A stretch of 64,000 nucleotides of DNA, from NCBI GenBank assembly GCA_963668545.1, contig OY764868.1, positions 1,488,001-1,552,000 on the forward strand. The letters are read 5' to 3'. How positions within the stretch are numbered: the first letter of the stretch is position 1; every line of letters begins with the position of its first letter. Under the pieces are notes generated by a model. That model did no database searches, was not told the DNA's origin, and worked only from the letters and a program-made list of their open reading frames with translations. The DNA is from G963662265 sp963668545. Its GTDB lineage: Bacteria; Spirochaetota; Spirochaetia; CADAEX01. The translations under genes were made by a program, and so were the position numbers. Below, piece after piece: positions 50,316-58,900 of the stretch.

Positions 50316-51759
50316 GGAAACGCTCCTGTTTATAGCTTCTGAGAAGTTCAGAAAGAAAATTATACACTTTTCCGACAGAAGGAAGATAAAGTTTCTCCCC
50401 GGGGGAATGGGCATCCTCAATATCAGGGCCGAATGAGATTACATCCATATCGCCCGAGATATTTTTTATGACACCGCATTCAATACCCCCGTGTGTAATC
50501 TCGATTTCAGGTTCTTCACTGTAAAGCTTTTTCCATAAAGCGGTGCATTTTTTAAGCAGAATGCTGTCTGTATCAGCTTCCCAGGGGTCTGTGAAGATAT
50601 CAATGCTGAAATTCCCCCCAAGGACTTCTGACAGTGTTTTAATCTTTGCTGTAACAGCCTTTAAACGCGATTTAACAGAACTTCTCTGCATAGTTGTGAT
50701 TTTTATGCCGCTTGCGGAAGATGCAACTATACCGAAGTTGAGCGATGTTTCAAGCTGGTCAGGATAAACAGGATCCATGCTGACAACACCGTGGGGAATA
50801 ACTGCAAGGCTGTTTATTATTTTCCCCGACTCTTCGAATACAGTTTCAGGAAGATCTGTTTCCTCAGAAATAACAGACATGTCTTTCTCAGTGCAGCTGT
50901 ACTCCGAGGTAACAGTATCTGAAAAGCGGTTCCAGAAATCCCTTATTTTACCTGATAAGGAGGGATCAAATACAATTACAGCTTCAGCAGACCTTGCTAT
51001 GGCGTTCATTGCAGAACCCCCTGATACTGAACTGAGGAGAAAATCAGCTTCTTCCCTGAGTTCTGAAAGACCTCTTGCAATCAGCTCAACTGCATTGCCC
51101 CTTGATTTATTGATATCCATTGCGGAATGACCCCCGAGCAGGCCCCCGACTTTCAGGGAGAGTGCTGACATTCCGGAAGGGCATTTCCTTATCCGGGCAG
51201 GTAAATCAATAAAAGTCCTTGAAGATCCTGCACAGCCGACCGTGAATATCCCGGTTTCCTCAGAATCGATATTTAGAAGTATCTTCCCTTCTGTAAAACC
51301 GGGCCTGATCCTGCTTGCCCCCTTGAGACCGACTTCCTCATCAGTTGTAAAGAGAAGCTCAAGCGGTGGATGCTCAGTTTCCGGGTCCAGAGCCGCTGTC
51401 ATTGCCATTGCCAGGGCTATACCGTTATCTGCTCCCAGAGTAGTCCTGTCTGCCCTCAGCCAGTCCCCGTCTGTTATGTGTCTGACGGGATCTTTTGAAA
51501 AATCATGGCCGGAATCAGGTGTTTTTTCACATACCATATCCATGTGGCCCTGCAGAATTACAGTGGGTGAATTTTCAAAACCTTCTGTAGCAGGTACTTT
51601 GATTACTATGTTAAGCGCTTCATCTGTTTTATATTCAAAGCTGTTTTCTTCAGCCCATGATATGAAATAGCTGTGTATTTTCTCCATGTTACCGGAACCG
51701 CGGGGTATTCTGCTGATACTTTCCAGTTTATCGATAATGATATCAGTTTTTTCAGTCAT
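50290..51759 (-). CDS. pepD: Aminoacyl-histidine dipeptidase (PepD, M20C)
   Basis: A 489-residue M20-family dipeptidase. The metal site appears in ILQGHMDMVCEK, LGADNGIALAMAM, and FTTDEEVGLKGA. The C-terminal block near LEITHGGIECGVI fits PepD. It hydrolyses Xaa-His and other dipeptides; cytoplasmic, Zn-dependent. Start taken at ATG 51759 (MTEKTDIIID), with AAGGAG 8 bases upstream. It overlaps the following M49-like gene by 26 bp; both are peptide-degrading, likely one operon. Confidence 0.92.
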   Translation of the reverse strand: MTEKTDIIIDKLESISRIPRGSGNMEKIHSYFISWAEENSFEYKTDEALNIVIKVPATEGFENSPTVILQGHMDMVCEKTPDSGHDFSKDPVRHITDGDWLRADRTTLGADNGIALAMAMTAALDPETEHPPLELLFTTDEEVGLKGASRIRPGFTEGKILLNIDSEETGIFTVGCAGSSRTFIDLPARIRKCPSGMSALSLKVGGLLGGHSAMDINKSRGNAVELIARGLSELREEADFLLSSVSGGSAMNAIARSAEAVIVFDPSLSGKIRDFWNRFSDTVTSEYSCTEKDMSVISEETDLPETVFEESGKIINSLAVIPHGVVSMDPVYPDQLETSLNFGIVASSASGIKITTMQRSSVKSRLKAVTAKIKTLSEVLGGNFSIDIFTDPWEADTDSILLKKCTALWKKLYSEEPEIEITHGGIECGVIKNISGDMDVISFGPDIEDAHSPGEKLYLPSVGKVYNFLSELLRSYKQERFHGQDKKNY

Positions 51760-51801
51760 AAGTTCTCCTTCAAAATATCTCATACTATTCAAATAACAGG
51801 T

Positions 51802-52569
51802 TTAAGCTTGATTCAAGGCTTTTATATAACCTGCTGCAATGTCTGTAACATCCTGCTGTTTTGTTATATGGGGGGAATGACCGCAGTCTTTTATTACTGA
51901 AACAGTGGTTATACCTGCAGTTTTATCTTTTATTGCATTGTACTGCTTTTCAGTCCCGTATCTGTCCATATCCCCCTGAATAACAAGATGTGGGACATCA
52001 ACAGAGGGAAGAAGATTTTCAATATTCCACTTTCTGAAATTTATATCTGTCCATAAACCGGACCAGGCAGAGAAAATGGAATTTGTTTTCTCCCCATGGT
52101 ATTTATGGAGTTTATCAAGTTTCCCCTCATTGAATGCATTTACCGCTTCTCTGACTCCGGATACTGTTTCCTCTTCAACAAAAACATGGGGTGCTTCGAG
52201 AACCATCCCCCTGAGAACTGAAGGTTTTGATGAAGCATAGATAAGTGCAACAGTTGCACCGTCAGAATGCCCGAAAAGTATTATATCTCTTGAAGGCATG
52301 ACCGCTTCAAGAAGTGCAGGCAGTTCCTCAAGTGCATAGTATCTGTGGTAGTCTGTTGTCCAGTTACCTGTAAAAGGTGATGACAGTCCGTATCCGGATC
52401 TGTCATAGAGGAGGGCCTGGCAGCCGGTTTTCATACAGAGTTTTTCAGGGAAAGTTTTCCACATTTCTATGCAGCCGAGACCTTCATGAAGGAAGACCAG
52501 AACAGGTTTATCTGTATCCCCTTCAATAATTTTACAGTTGATTTCCGTATTGTTAAGCTTCACTTTCAT
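51802..52569 (-). CDS. Alpha/beta hydrolase (HipX/esterase-like)
   Basis: A 255-residue hydrolase. The oxyanion-hole region is VFLHEGLGCIEMW, the nucleophile elbow IILFGHSDGATVALIYA (GHSDG), the catalytic Asp candidate VIQGDMDRYGT and the catalytic His CGHSPHITK. The family covers esterases and haloalkane-type hydrolases, so the substrate is open. It overlaps the preceding metalloenzyme gene by 4 bp (ATGA), suggesting that they work together. No signal peptide. Confidence 0.85.
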   Translation of the reverse strand: MKVKLNNTEINCKIIEGDTDKPVLVFLHEGLGCIEMWKTFPEKLCMKTGCQALLYDRSGYGLSSPFTGNWTTDYHRYYALEELPALLEAVMPSRDIILFGHSDGATVALIYASSKPSVLRGMVLEAPHVFVEEETVSGVREAVNAFNEGKLDKLHKYHGEKTNSIFSAWSGLWTDINFRKWNIENLLPSVDVPHLVIQGDMDRYGTEKQYNAIKDKTAGITTVSVIKDCGHSPHITKQQDVTDIAAGYIKALNQA

Positions 52570-53510
52570 GATCTGCCTGCTGCCGGTTTTTTTGCTGTTT
52601 CAATGCTGAAGTATTCAAGTACAAAATAGTAGATATCTGTAAGCCTTCTGCATTCTGATGCTTTTACAAGCATTTTATCATCACCTGACAGAAAAATGAA
52701 AGGGACTTTGTTAAGTGTGTGGCTGCCTGTTGTAAAATCTTCGGCATTGCCGTGGTCGCTTGTAATGAGAATGGAAATATCAGGCCTGTCCTTTAATAAA
52801 ACAAGCAGTCTTTCAAGAAACTGGTTGAGTTCTGTTTTCCTTAGTTCAAGTCCTTCCCTGTTTCTCTTGTGCCCGTAAATATCAGTCATGAAGTATTCAT
52901 AAAAAACAGCCTGAAAGTTATCAAGAATATTTGCAATCCTCACCGCCCCTTCCCCGGGAGTTATAATGTCAATTTTATAACCCCTGTCATTTATCAGGCG
53001 GTTTGTAATATCTGCAAAAAGTGCTTCCCCCTTTTCATAATCCTCAATCATTCTGAAAGCTATATCAGCTGCCCTGATGCTTAAAGTTGATACAGGCAGC
53101 ATGTTTTTCTTCATATTGAGCCGCTTGCTGAAAAACTCCTGTGAGTACATGTTTGCAGAAGTCACTGAAATTCCGTTTTCACTGAGCTTTCTGAGAAGAC
53201 TTCTCTCCCTGATAATCCTGATAAGTTTTTTATTTGGTATTGCTGTCAGATGATATCCCAGTATTTTCTGTGCATTGAGTCCTGTATAAAGAGAAGTCTG
53301 CCCTGTTGCAGACTGGGGTATTCCGGGCACCCCCTGAACTGCGTCAACCGGCACAATTATACCTTTATTTAATTTCACCGGTTCTGTAATATCAGCGAGA
53401 AGGTTTCCATCAAGTGATGACCTGAAAAGGTCTGAGACGGGATTGTCTTCATTATTGCTTCCGATTCCGAGTCCGTCTATAAAAAAATAAAACAACTTTC
53501 TGTCATTCAT
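52566..53510 (-). CDS. Alkaline-phosphatase-superfamily metalloenzyme (phosphoglyceromutase-like)
   Basis: A 314-residue protein. The N-terminal FYFFIDGLGIGSNNEDNPV holds the first metal Asp, GIPQSATGQTSLYTGL the candidate nucleophile Thr/Ser, and ILITSDHGNAEDFTTGSHTLNKVPFIFL the second metal site (DHG and H). This is the metalloenzyme superfamily of iPGM and phosphopentomutase, but it is too short for iPGM and lacks its extra domain. The reaction is unknown. It overlaps the hydrolase downstream by 4 bp. Confidence 0.82.
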   Translation of the reverse strand: MNDRKLFYFFIDGLGIGSNNEDNPVSDLFRSSLDGNLLADITEPVKLNKGIIVPVDAVQGVPGIPQSATGQTSLYTGLNAQKILGYHLTAIPNKKLIRIIRERSLLRKLSENGISVTSANMYSQEFFSKRLNMKKNMLPVSTLSIRAADIAFRMIEDYEKGEALFADITNRLINDRGYKIDIITPGEGAVRIANILDNFQAVFYEYFMTDIYGHKRNREGLELRKTELNQFLERLLVLLKDRPDISILITSDHGNAEDFTTGSHTLNKVPFIFLSGDDKMLVKASECRRLTDIYYFVLEYFSIETAKKPAAGRS

Positions 53511-53569
53511 TATTCTGAATTAATAATTATAAAGCAATAATCATTTTAAGTCTATTTTATTAAAAAGAT

Positions 53570-53600
53570 AATAATCCATGTACATGATTCATGGATTATT
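53570..53600 (-). terminator. Terminator-like hairpin after the alkyltransferase-like gene
   Basis: AATAATCCATG (53570-53580) pairs with CATGGATTATT (53590-53600), loop 9 nt. On the minus strand it includes the stop codon of the upstream gene, and TATCTTTTT follows. Confidence 0.55.
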
Positions 53601-53909
53601 GATTTTTCTTCCATCCCAGAGGCAGTTTTCCAAATTTATCCTTCCTGCAGGGTCAAAAACGATTCCCTCCTCTTCCAGGAGTTTTCTCTGAAGTTCGTAA
53701 CCGTATCCGGGTTTGAGAGAAATTGTTCCCCTGCTGTTGATGACCCTGTGCCAGGGAAGTCTCTCCTTTTCAGATGAACTGTGAAGCAGCCATGAAACCT
53801 GCCTTGAAGATCCGGGATTACCTGCAAGGGAAGCTATCTGTCCGTATGTTGCAACTTTTCCGTGAGGTATATTTCTTATTATTTTTATTGCATTGCAGGT
53901 AAAACTCAT
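53589..53909 (-). CDS. Alkyltransferase-like protein (ATL)
   Basis: A 106-residue protein with the fold of the C-terminal domain of O6-alkylguanine-DNA alkyltransferase: IPHGKVATYGQIASLAG, the Arg finger SSRQVSWLL, and PWHRVINSRGTIS. The catalytic motif PCHR has Trp instead of Cys, so it cannot transfer the alkyl group. ATL proteins bind O6-alkylguanine and recruit nucleotide excision repair. It lies 3 bp after the M20 amidohydrolase and shares its stop codon region with a hairpin. Confidence 0.93.
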   Translation of the reverse strand: MSFTCNAIKIIRNIPHGKVATYGQIASLAGNPGSSRQVSWLLHSSSEKERLPWHRVINSRGTISLKPGYGYELQRKLLEEEGIVFDPAGRINLENCLWDGRKINNP

Positions 53910-53912
53910 GGT

Positions 53913-55250
53913 TCAGCCTATATCAGAGCTTCTGAAAATCTTTAATGCTGATACAGACTGCATATATTCAAGATATTCTTCCCTGGTCATGACAGGTTTG
54001 AAATTTCCTATTACTGTTTCAGCTTTTTCTGCATTTCCGTAAAGAAGATCCACAACTGTCATTGCCATTGCCTTTGCAGGTTCTATATACGCTTTTTCAG
54101 TATCTGTTATTTTGAAATTCCTTGTATGAAGACCCCCTTCCACCCCTCCTGTCATTGGATGGAGGGCAGGCATGATATGTGAAATATCACCGAAATCGAA
54201 TGATCCTGTAAAATCACCCCCCTCAACAATTGCCTCTTCTCCTGAAATATCTATAACATTCTGCCTCAGTATTTCATCAAGGTCTTTGTTGTCAAGAAGA
54301 GGCAGATAGCCCGGTATATCATTAATTGAAACATCTGCCCCGACTGCAAAAGCACCTGCTTTAAGAGCCCTGTCAACTTTCCGGTTGGCATCGAGAAGTC
54401 CTTCTATGGTTCTTCCCCTCACATAACTTTCAATTCTGACATCTGAAGGGACAACATTAACAATATCTCCCCCTTTTGTAATAATGGGATGGACCCTGAT
54501 CCTGTCATGATCTGAAAATGTCTCTCTCTGGGCATGAATATTGTTTATTGCAAGCATTGCCGCATTAAGGGCATTTATCCCCTCTTCAGGGGCAGAGCCG
54601 GCATGTGATTCCCTGCCTGTAAATTTAACCTCTTTTCCTATAAAACCATTGCCTTTGGGGCCTATGAGAAAGTTTTTGCTGTCAGGAAGATTCAGTGCAT
54701 GCATCATCACAGCTATATCTGTCTTATTGAAAAATCCCCTTTTTATAAGCTCCTGCTTGCCTCCGAAATAGGTGATTTCCCCTTTATCCTTGAGTTCAGA
54801 CCTGAAAGCAAGTTCTATGAACTCTTCTGCAGGTACTGCGGCAAATTTGACTGAACCGCTTAAAAAGGATGCTGCCTCTGATTCAACAAGACCTATTGCA
54901 GCTCCTATCATGACAGCCAGCTGAATATTATGTCCACAGGCATGAACTGCACCTGTTTCGCTGTCGGCATCCATGTGGTCGGGACAAGTTACAGCATCCA
55001 GTTCCCCCATGAAAGTTACTGACGGCCCGGGTTTCCCGCTTTCAAGAACTGCACTGCACCCGGTTACAGCTATGTTTTCCTCAGGAGTCAGCCCCATTTC
55101 CCGGAAGAGAGATGAAACAAATGAAGTTGTGTTTTTTTCCTTGTAACCGAGTTCGGGATTTTTATATATTTTCTCCCCCGCTTCTATTATTCTGTCCCTG
55201 TTTCTGTCTATTTCACTGCAAACAAGTTTCTTGAGACTGTTAATGTCCAT
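53913..55250 (-). CDS. M20-family amidohydrolase (AbgB-like)
   Basis: A 445-residue hydrolase of the M20D group. The metal ligands can be placed in ETGAVHACGHNIQLA, VPAEEFIEL, and MMHALNL, and the C-terminal block has PMTGGVEGGLHTRNF. It starts at ATG 55250 (MDINSLKKLV) with GGAGG six bases upstream. Relatives cleave N-acyl amino acids or p-aminobenzoyl-glutamate (AbgA/AbgB). The gene lies 132 bp after a two-gene membrane protein pair, so it may act on what that pair imports. No signal peptide. Confidence 0.85.
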   Translation of the reverse strand: MDINSLKKLVCSEIDRNRDRIIEAGEKIYKNPELGYKEKNTTSFVSSLFREMGLTPEENIAVTGCSAVLESGKPGPSVTFMGELDAVTCPDHMDADSETGAVHACGHNIQLAVMIGAAIGLVESEAASFLSGSVKFAAVPAEEFIELAFRSELKDKGEITYFGGKQELIKRGFFNKTDIAVMMHALNLPDSKNFLIGPKGNGFIGKEVKFTGRESHAGSAPEEGINALNAAMLAINNIHAQRETFSDHDRIRVHPIITKGGDIVNVVPSDVRIESYVRGRTIEGLLDANRKVDRALKAGAFAVGADVSINDIPGYLPLLDNKDLDEILRQNVIDISGEEAIVEGGDFTGSFDFGDISHIMPALHPMTGGVEGGLHTRNFKITDTEKAYIEPAKAMAMTVVDLLYGNAEKAETVIGNFKPVMTREEYLEYMQSVSALKIFRSSDIG

Positions 55251-55350
55251 CTGACCCTCCGCTGGTTTTATTTGAATTGCTGTCAATATAGAATGATTTA
55301 AACATAAAAAAGAGTATTAAGAAAATACTGATTTATCTGAATGTCTGTTA

Positions 55351-55373
55351 AGGGCTGCAGATAAAGCAGCCCT
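55351..55373. terminator. Intergenic hairpin between the DUF3100-type pair and the amidohydrolase
   Basis: AGGGCTGC (55351-55358) pairs with GCAGCCCT (55366-55373), loop 7 nt, just after the stop of the short membrane gene. No U-tract follows on the minus strand, so it may act as a partial terminator or as an mRNA stabiliser. Confidence 0.4.
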
Positions 55374-55382
55374 GTTTAATAA

Positions 55383-55844
55383 TTAAATAATTCCCTGGAT
55401 TTTAAGTACTATCTGCGCAATTATTGCGGAACCGAAATATGTACTTGCGAAAACAACGATGGCAATAAGCAGTATTTTCCAGCTGAGTTTTTTAAGCTGG
55501 GGAATTTTATTACCGACTGATATACCTGCAAAGGCAAGTATGGGTGTTGTTGTCCCGAGAAAATTCACCTTGTTGGTGTATTCGAGAAAAAACTTTGCAG
55601 TAGGCATGAAAGGCATGCTCAATATAAGACCTATCATTGTTGCCCAAGCGAAAGCAGGGAATTTGAGATTCGGAAGCAGGTCTTTAATCATAAGGGCAAG
55701 CATTGCAACAATAACTATCAGAATAATTCCGGGAATTGCTTCAATAACTGAAAGACCGTAACCTATCTTCTGCCCTATGAGAATCATTACAGCAACTACT
55801 ATCATTATTTTCAGCTGTTCAAGAGTGTTTTTCATATTCAGCAT
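55383..55844 (-). CDS. Short membrane partner of the DUF3100-type protein
   Basis: A 153-residue integral membrane protein with four or five helices (about 14-32, 35-53, 66-84, 100-115 and 123-145), no periplasmic domain and no signal peptide. The ATG overlaps the last base of the DUF3100 stop (TAATG) and is preceded by GGAGG inside that gene. It looks like the second half of a transporter split in two. The C-terminus IPQLKKLSWKILLIAIVVFASTYFGSAIIAQIVLK resembles the end of the DUF340/LysE-like exporter class, which I note only as similarity by eye. Confidence 0.72.
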   Translation of the reverse strand: MLNMKNTLEQLKIMIVVAVMILIGQKIGYGLSVIEAIPGIILIVIVAMLALMIKDLLPNLKFPAFAWATMIGLILSMPFMPTAKFFLEYTNKVNFLGTTTPILAFAGISVGNKIPQLKKLSWKILLIAIVVFASTYFGSAIIAQIVLKIQGII

Positions 55845-56698
55845 TACTTGCCTCCCTTGTCTTTTTTGAAAACAGGATACAGTTTCCTGTAGTATAAATT
55901 TGTAAGCGGCAGAGCTATGAAGATTACCGAATACATACCTGTAACCCCGGTAAGCATATTGCTGGTTGCTGCATATGCGAGAATTGTATCCTTAAGGGCA
56001 GGGTCTGCTGCAGCTGCAAGAGAACTGGCTGCTGCAGTCATCATGCTGCCGCTTCCCATACCTGAAGCCATGGCAAGGGCATAGGGATGAAGTCCGGTCA
56101 GCAGGGCGAAAGAACCTAGCAGTCCGAAAAATATTGTACCGAAAACAGTCCCAATCATGTATGTGCCGAGAACCCCTGTTCCTTCAGGGGAATTCATACC
56201 ATATCTTCCCCCTATTACACCGAGAGTCGGTTCTCTGCAGATACTTACTGTTGCCCCGACAGCTTCCCTTTCAAGACCAAGCATCAGTGCCAGAGGCAGT
56301 GCTATCAGCGGTGTTGCAACATTACCGAGTTCCTGAAGAAGGAAAGCAGGTCCTGCCTGTATAATTTTAACAATGTTCGGGCCTACAAGTGTACCGTATT
56401 TAACCCCGAGCGGCAGCAGGGAAATAAGAACTATAGGCCCTGCAGCCTCTACTTCCTCGCTGGTTACGATTTTCCTCAGGAATTTAAAAGGTTTACCCAG
56501 TACATCGGGTGTAATAAGAATACCGATGATAACAGCATAAAGCATCGGCAGCAGCACTACACTTCCGGGACCGATATTAATCTTGTGAATACCTATCAGC
56601 TCGGAAACAATGATAATTAAAAGAACAGCCAGATAAAGCTTTGCATACATAGCTATTTTGCCTTTACTGTCTGCTCCTCCGTTTGAAGTATTGCTCAT
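55844..56698 (-). CDS. DUF3100-family membrane protein
   Basis: A 284-residue integral membrane protein of the DUF3100 family, with about seven or eight helices and the conserved polar stretches GLEREAVGATVSICREPTLGVIGGRYGMNSPEGTGVLGTY and ASGMGSGSMMTAAASSLA. The family has no firmly established function; the Gly/Ser-rich helices suggest a transporter. It leads an operon that continues with the short membrane gene, the M20 amidohydrolase and the ATL gene. A LacI-type palindrome at 56839-56850 lies about 140 bp upstream. Confidence 0.85.
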   Translation of the reverse strand: MSNTSNGGADSKGKIAMYAKLYLAVLLIIIVSELIGIHKINIGPGSVVLLPMLYAVIIGILITPDVLGKPFKFLRKIVTSEEVEAAGPIVLISLLPLGVKYGTLVGPNIVKIIQAGPAFLLQELGNVATPLIALPLALMLGLEREAVGATVSICREPTLGVIGGRYGMNSPEGTGVLGTYMIGTVFGTIFFGLLGSFALLTGLHPYALAMASGMGSGSMMTAAASSLAAAADPALKDTILAYAATSNMLTGVTGMYSVIFIALPLTNLYYRKLYPVFKKDKGGK

Positions 56699-56838
56699 AC
56701 TCAGCTCCTGTAAAAAATATTAACCTGAAACAATAAACATCAAAAAGATTCCATAATTATCAGGTTTTTCATCTTATAGAAACCTGATAAACTGAAGTCG
56801 TTTTCGGGTCAGATTATTCCGGTTATTTAAAGCATAAC

Positions 56839-56850
56839 ACAAACGTTTGT
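56839..56850. promoter_or_regulatory. CpG-centred palindrome, LacI-type operator candidate
   Basis: ACAAACGTTTGT is a perfect 12-bp palindrome with a central CG step, the usual form of a LacI-family operator. It lies in the 228-bp region upstream of the DUF3100-type gene. A related TTACATGTTA occurs at 56891-56900. Confidence 0.4.
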
Positions 56851-56926
56851 ATTTGAACAAAAGTTTTTCATATAAAATCACCAACATATGTTACATGTTA
56901 TATTAATGGTACGGGGGAATATAATA

Positions 56927-57544
56927 TCAATTATCAAGGACTGAGAGATCCTCACAAAGAGTTAGCGATTCCCCTTTTTTCTGAAGAACCAGAAATTTAC
57001 CGTTAGACAGGTTTATCTGACTGTCTCCTGATGAAAGCCCGGAAGATTTGAAATGTGCGGCAGCTGCCATGATAGCAATCCAGTGGGAGACAACAAGAAC
57101 TGTTTTTCCTTCATTTTCATCAAGAATTGTGCTTAATTGTGCAGCCATCCTATTCTGAAGGTTTTTGAAATTTTCTGCTCCTTCAAGATTGAATTTTTCA
57201 GGTTCATTCCAGAAGTTATAGTATTCCAGGGGATCGGATATCCTGGTTTCCTCTTTTGTCTTCCCTTCCCATGGACCAAGATTGATTTCCCTGAGGTTTT
57301 CCTTTACTGATATCTTAAGGTTCCTGTTCCCGGTTATTATTTCAGCTGTTTTATATGCTCTTTCAAGCGGACTTGAATAAACTGAATCAATTTTTATTTT
57401 ATCAAGAATAATGCCTGTATCCTCAGCCTGTCTGATTCCGTTTTCTGTCAGCGGTGAATTCATATTGCCCTGAAGCCTTTTTTCAATATTCCATAATGTC
57501 TCACCGTGACGGACCAGTATGACTGAAGTTGCTTTGCTGTTCAT
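56927..57544 (-). CDS. Histidine phosphatase family protein (phosphoglycerate-mutase-like)
   Basis: A 205-residue protein of the histidine phosphatase superfamily, with VRHGETLWNIEKRLQGNMNSPLTENG near the N-terminus (RHG catalytic motif) and the second His in VLVVSHWIAIMAAA. The family includes GpmB-like and CobC-like phosphatases, and the substrate is unknown. Start at ATG 57544 chosen because GGAAG lies upstream; an ATG at 57559 has no ribosome-binding site. It is a single gene with 217 bp to the sugar operon terminator. Confidence 0.85.
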   Translation of the reverse strand: MNSKATSVILVRHGETLWNIEKRLQGNMNSPLTENGIRQAEDTGIILDKIKIDSVYSSPLERAYKTAEIITGNRNLKISVKENLREINLGPWEGKTKEETRISDPLEYYNFWNEPEKFNLEGAENFKNLQNRMAAQLSTILDENEGKTVLVVSHWIAIMAAAAHFKSSGLSSGDSQINLSNGKFLVLQKKGESLTLCEDLSVLDN

Positions 57545-57761
57545 TTTATGTACTTCCATGTGAATAAAATAAATAAATAATAAACAAAAACTGAATTATT
57601 AATATATTATAATAAATTACAATGATTCAATACAGACATGATATCAGATACTTTATCACAATTGCTGTTATTGTCTTTGCTGTTTTTGTTAAAGCATTTC
57701 TCTGTTTAATTTATTATCAGCGAGATTGTTTCAAGACTTATTGAAGAATATGTAAAATATA

Positions 57762-57792
57762 AAATCCCCTGCATTTTTTCTGCAGAGGATTT
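57762..57792 (-). terminator. Terminator of the ABC importer operon
   Basis: A 12-position stem (57762-57773 with 57781-57792, one C-A mismatch) with a 7-nt loop. The minus strand continues TTTTATATTTT, and the plus strand continues with T as well, so it may work in both directions. It lies 14 bp after the stop of the ATPase gene. Confidence 0.7.
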
Positions 57793-57805
57793 TTTGTCTT
57801 AAAAA

Positions 57806-58900
57806 TTATTTTATTGCTTTACCGGTTTCTATATCAAAAAGTTTGATCTGATCTGTATCTGGTTTGAGAAATACAGTATCACCTGTTTCAAAATCAAGTG
57901 AAGGGGGAAGTTTTGCAATTATTTTTCCTTCCCTGATTTCAGAATGGAGATGGATTTCCTCACCAAGCTGTTCCACAATATGTACTTTTGTGATTATAGT
58001 TTCATTTTCAACATATTTATCCGAATAATTGAAATTTTCAGGTCTGCATCCCAGACTGATTTTCTTTCCGTTATATGGTTCAAGGATTTTTCTGAAATTA
58101 TCCGATACAGCCAGCTTGTAGCTCCCTTCATCAAGGACAACGTTTTTACCGGAAAGATCGACAGTCATTTTTATGAAATTCATGGGAGGAGAACCTATAA
58201 ACCCTGCTACAAAGGCATTGTCGGGATTATTGTAAAGTTCAAGGGGAGCTCCGATCTGCATTATAATCCCGTCCTTCATTACAACAATCTTGTCTGCCAT
58301 TGTCATAGCTTCTACCTGGTCATGTGTTACATACACCATAGTCGCATTCAGTCTTTTATGAAGGCTGGAAATTTCCGCTCTCATCTGTACCCTGAGTTTT
58401 GCATCAAGGTTTGAAAGGGGTTCGTCAAAAAGGAATACCTTGGGATTCCTTACAATCGACCTTCCTACCGCCACTCTCTGCCTCTGTCCTCCGGAAAGTG
58501 CCTTGGGTTTTCTTTTGAGAAGCTGTTCTATATCCAGGATCTGGGCAGCTTCCATTACTCTTTTATCAATTTCTTCTTTATCAGCTTTTCTGATTTTCAG
58601 GCTGAATGCCATATTGTCATATACGCTTAAATGGGGATAAAGTGCATAGTTTTGGAAAACCATGGCAATGTCCCTGTCTTTTGCCTGAAGTTCATTTACT
58701 ACTGTTTTGTCAATTGTAATTGTTCCTTCTGATATTTCCTCAAGACCTGCAATCATTCTCAGGGTTGTTGTTTTCCCGCAGCCTGACGGTCCCACAAGGA
58801 CAACAAACTCTCTGTCCTTGATTTCAAAACTTATATTATCTACAACTTTGGATTCACCGTCATAACTTTTGGAGATATTTTTCAGTGATACATTAGCCAT
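57806..58900 (-). CDS. ABC transporter ATP-binding protein (UgpC/MsmK type)
   Basis: The 364-residue ATPase of a carbohydrate-type importer. Walker A is GPSGCGKTTTLRM, the Q-loop VFQNYALYPHL, the signature LSGGQRQRVAVGRSI and Walker B VFLFDEPLSNLD, followed by the His switch VTHDQVEAMTM. A C-terminal TOBE-like domain (about 235-364) is the type seen in UgpC, MsmK and MalK, so the ATPase may serve more than one importer. It overlaps the GDPD gene by 8 bp. Confidence 0.95.
   Translation of the reverse strand: MANVSLKNISKSYDGESKVVDNISFEIKDREFVVLVGPSGCGKTTTLRMIAGLEEISEGTITIDKTVVNELQAKDRDIAMVFQNYALYPHLSVYDNMAFSLKIRKADKEEIDKRVMEAAQILDIEQLLKRKPKALSGGQRQRVAVGRSIVRNPKVFLFDEPLSNLDAKLRVQMRAEISSLHKRLNATMVYVTHDQVEAMTMADKIVVMKDGIIMQIGAPLELYNNPDNAFVAGFIGSPPMNFIKMTVDLSGKNVVLDEGSYKLAVSDNFRKILEPYNGKKISLGCRPENFNYSDKYVENETIITKVHIVEQLGEEIHLHSEIREGKIIAKLPPSLDFETGDTVFLKPDTDQIKLFDIETGKAIK

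Noticed and set aside
50316..50420. 35-residue N-terminal extension of the M49-like peptidase
   Set aside because: It overlaps the pepD end, is hydrophobic without signal-peptide layout, and a later ATG has a good ribosome-binding site.
51242..51670. 142-codon open frame opposite pepD
   Set aside because: Its composition mirrors the complementary strand of pepD, with no start signal.
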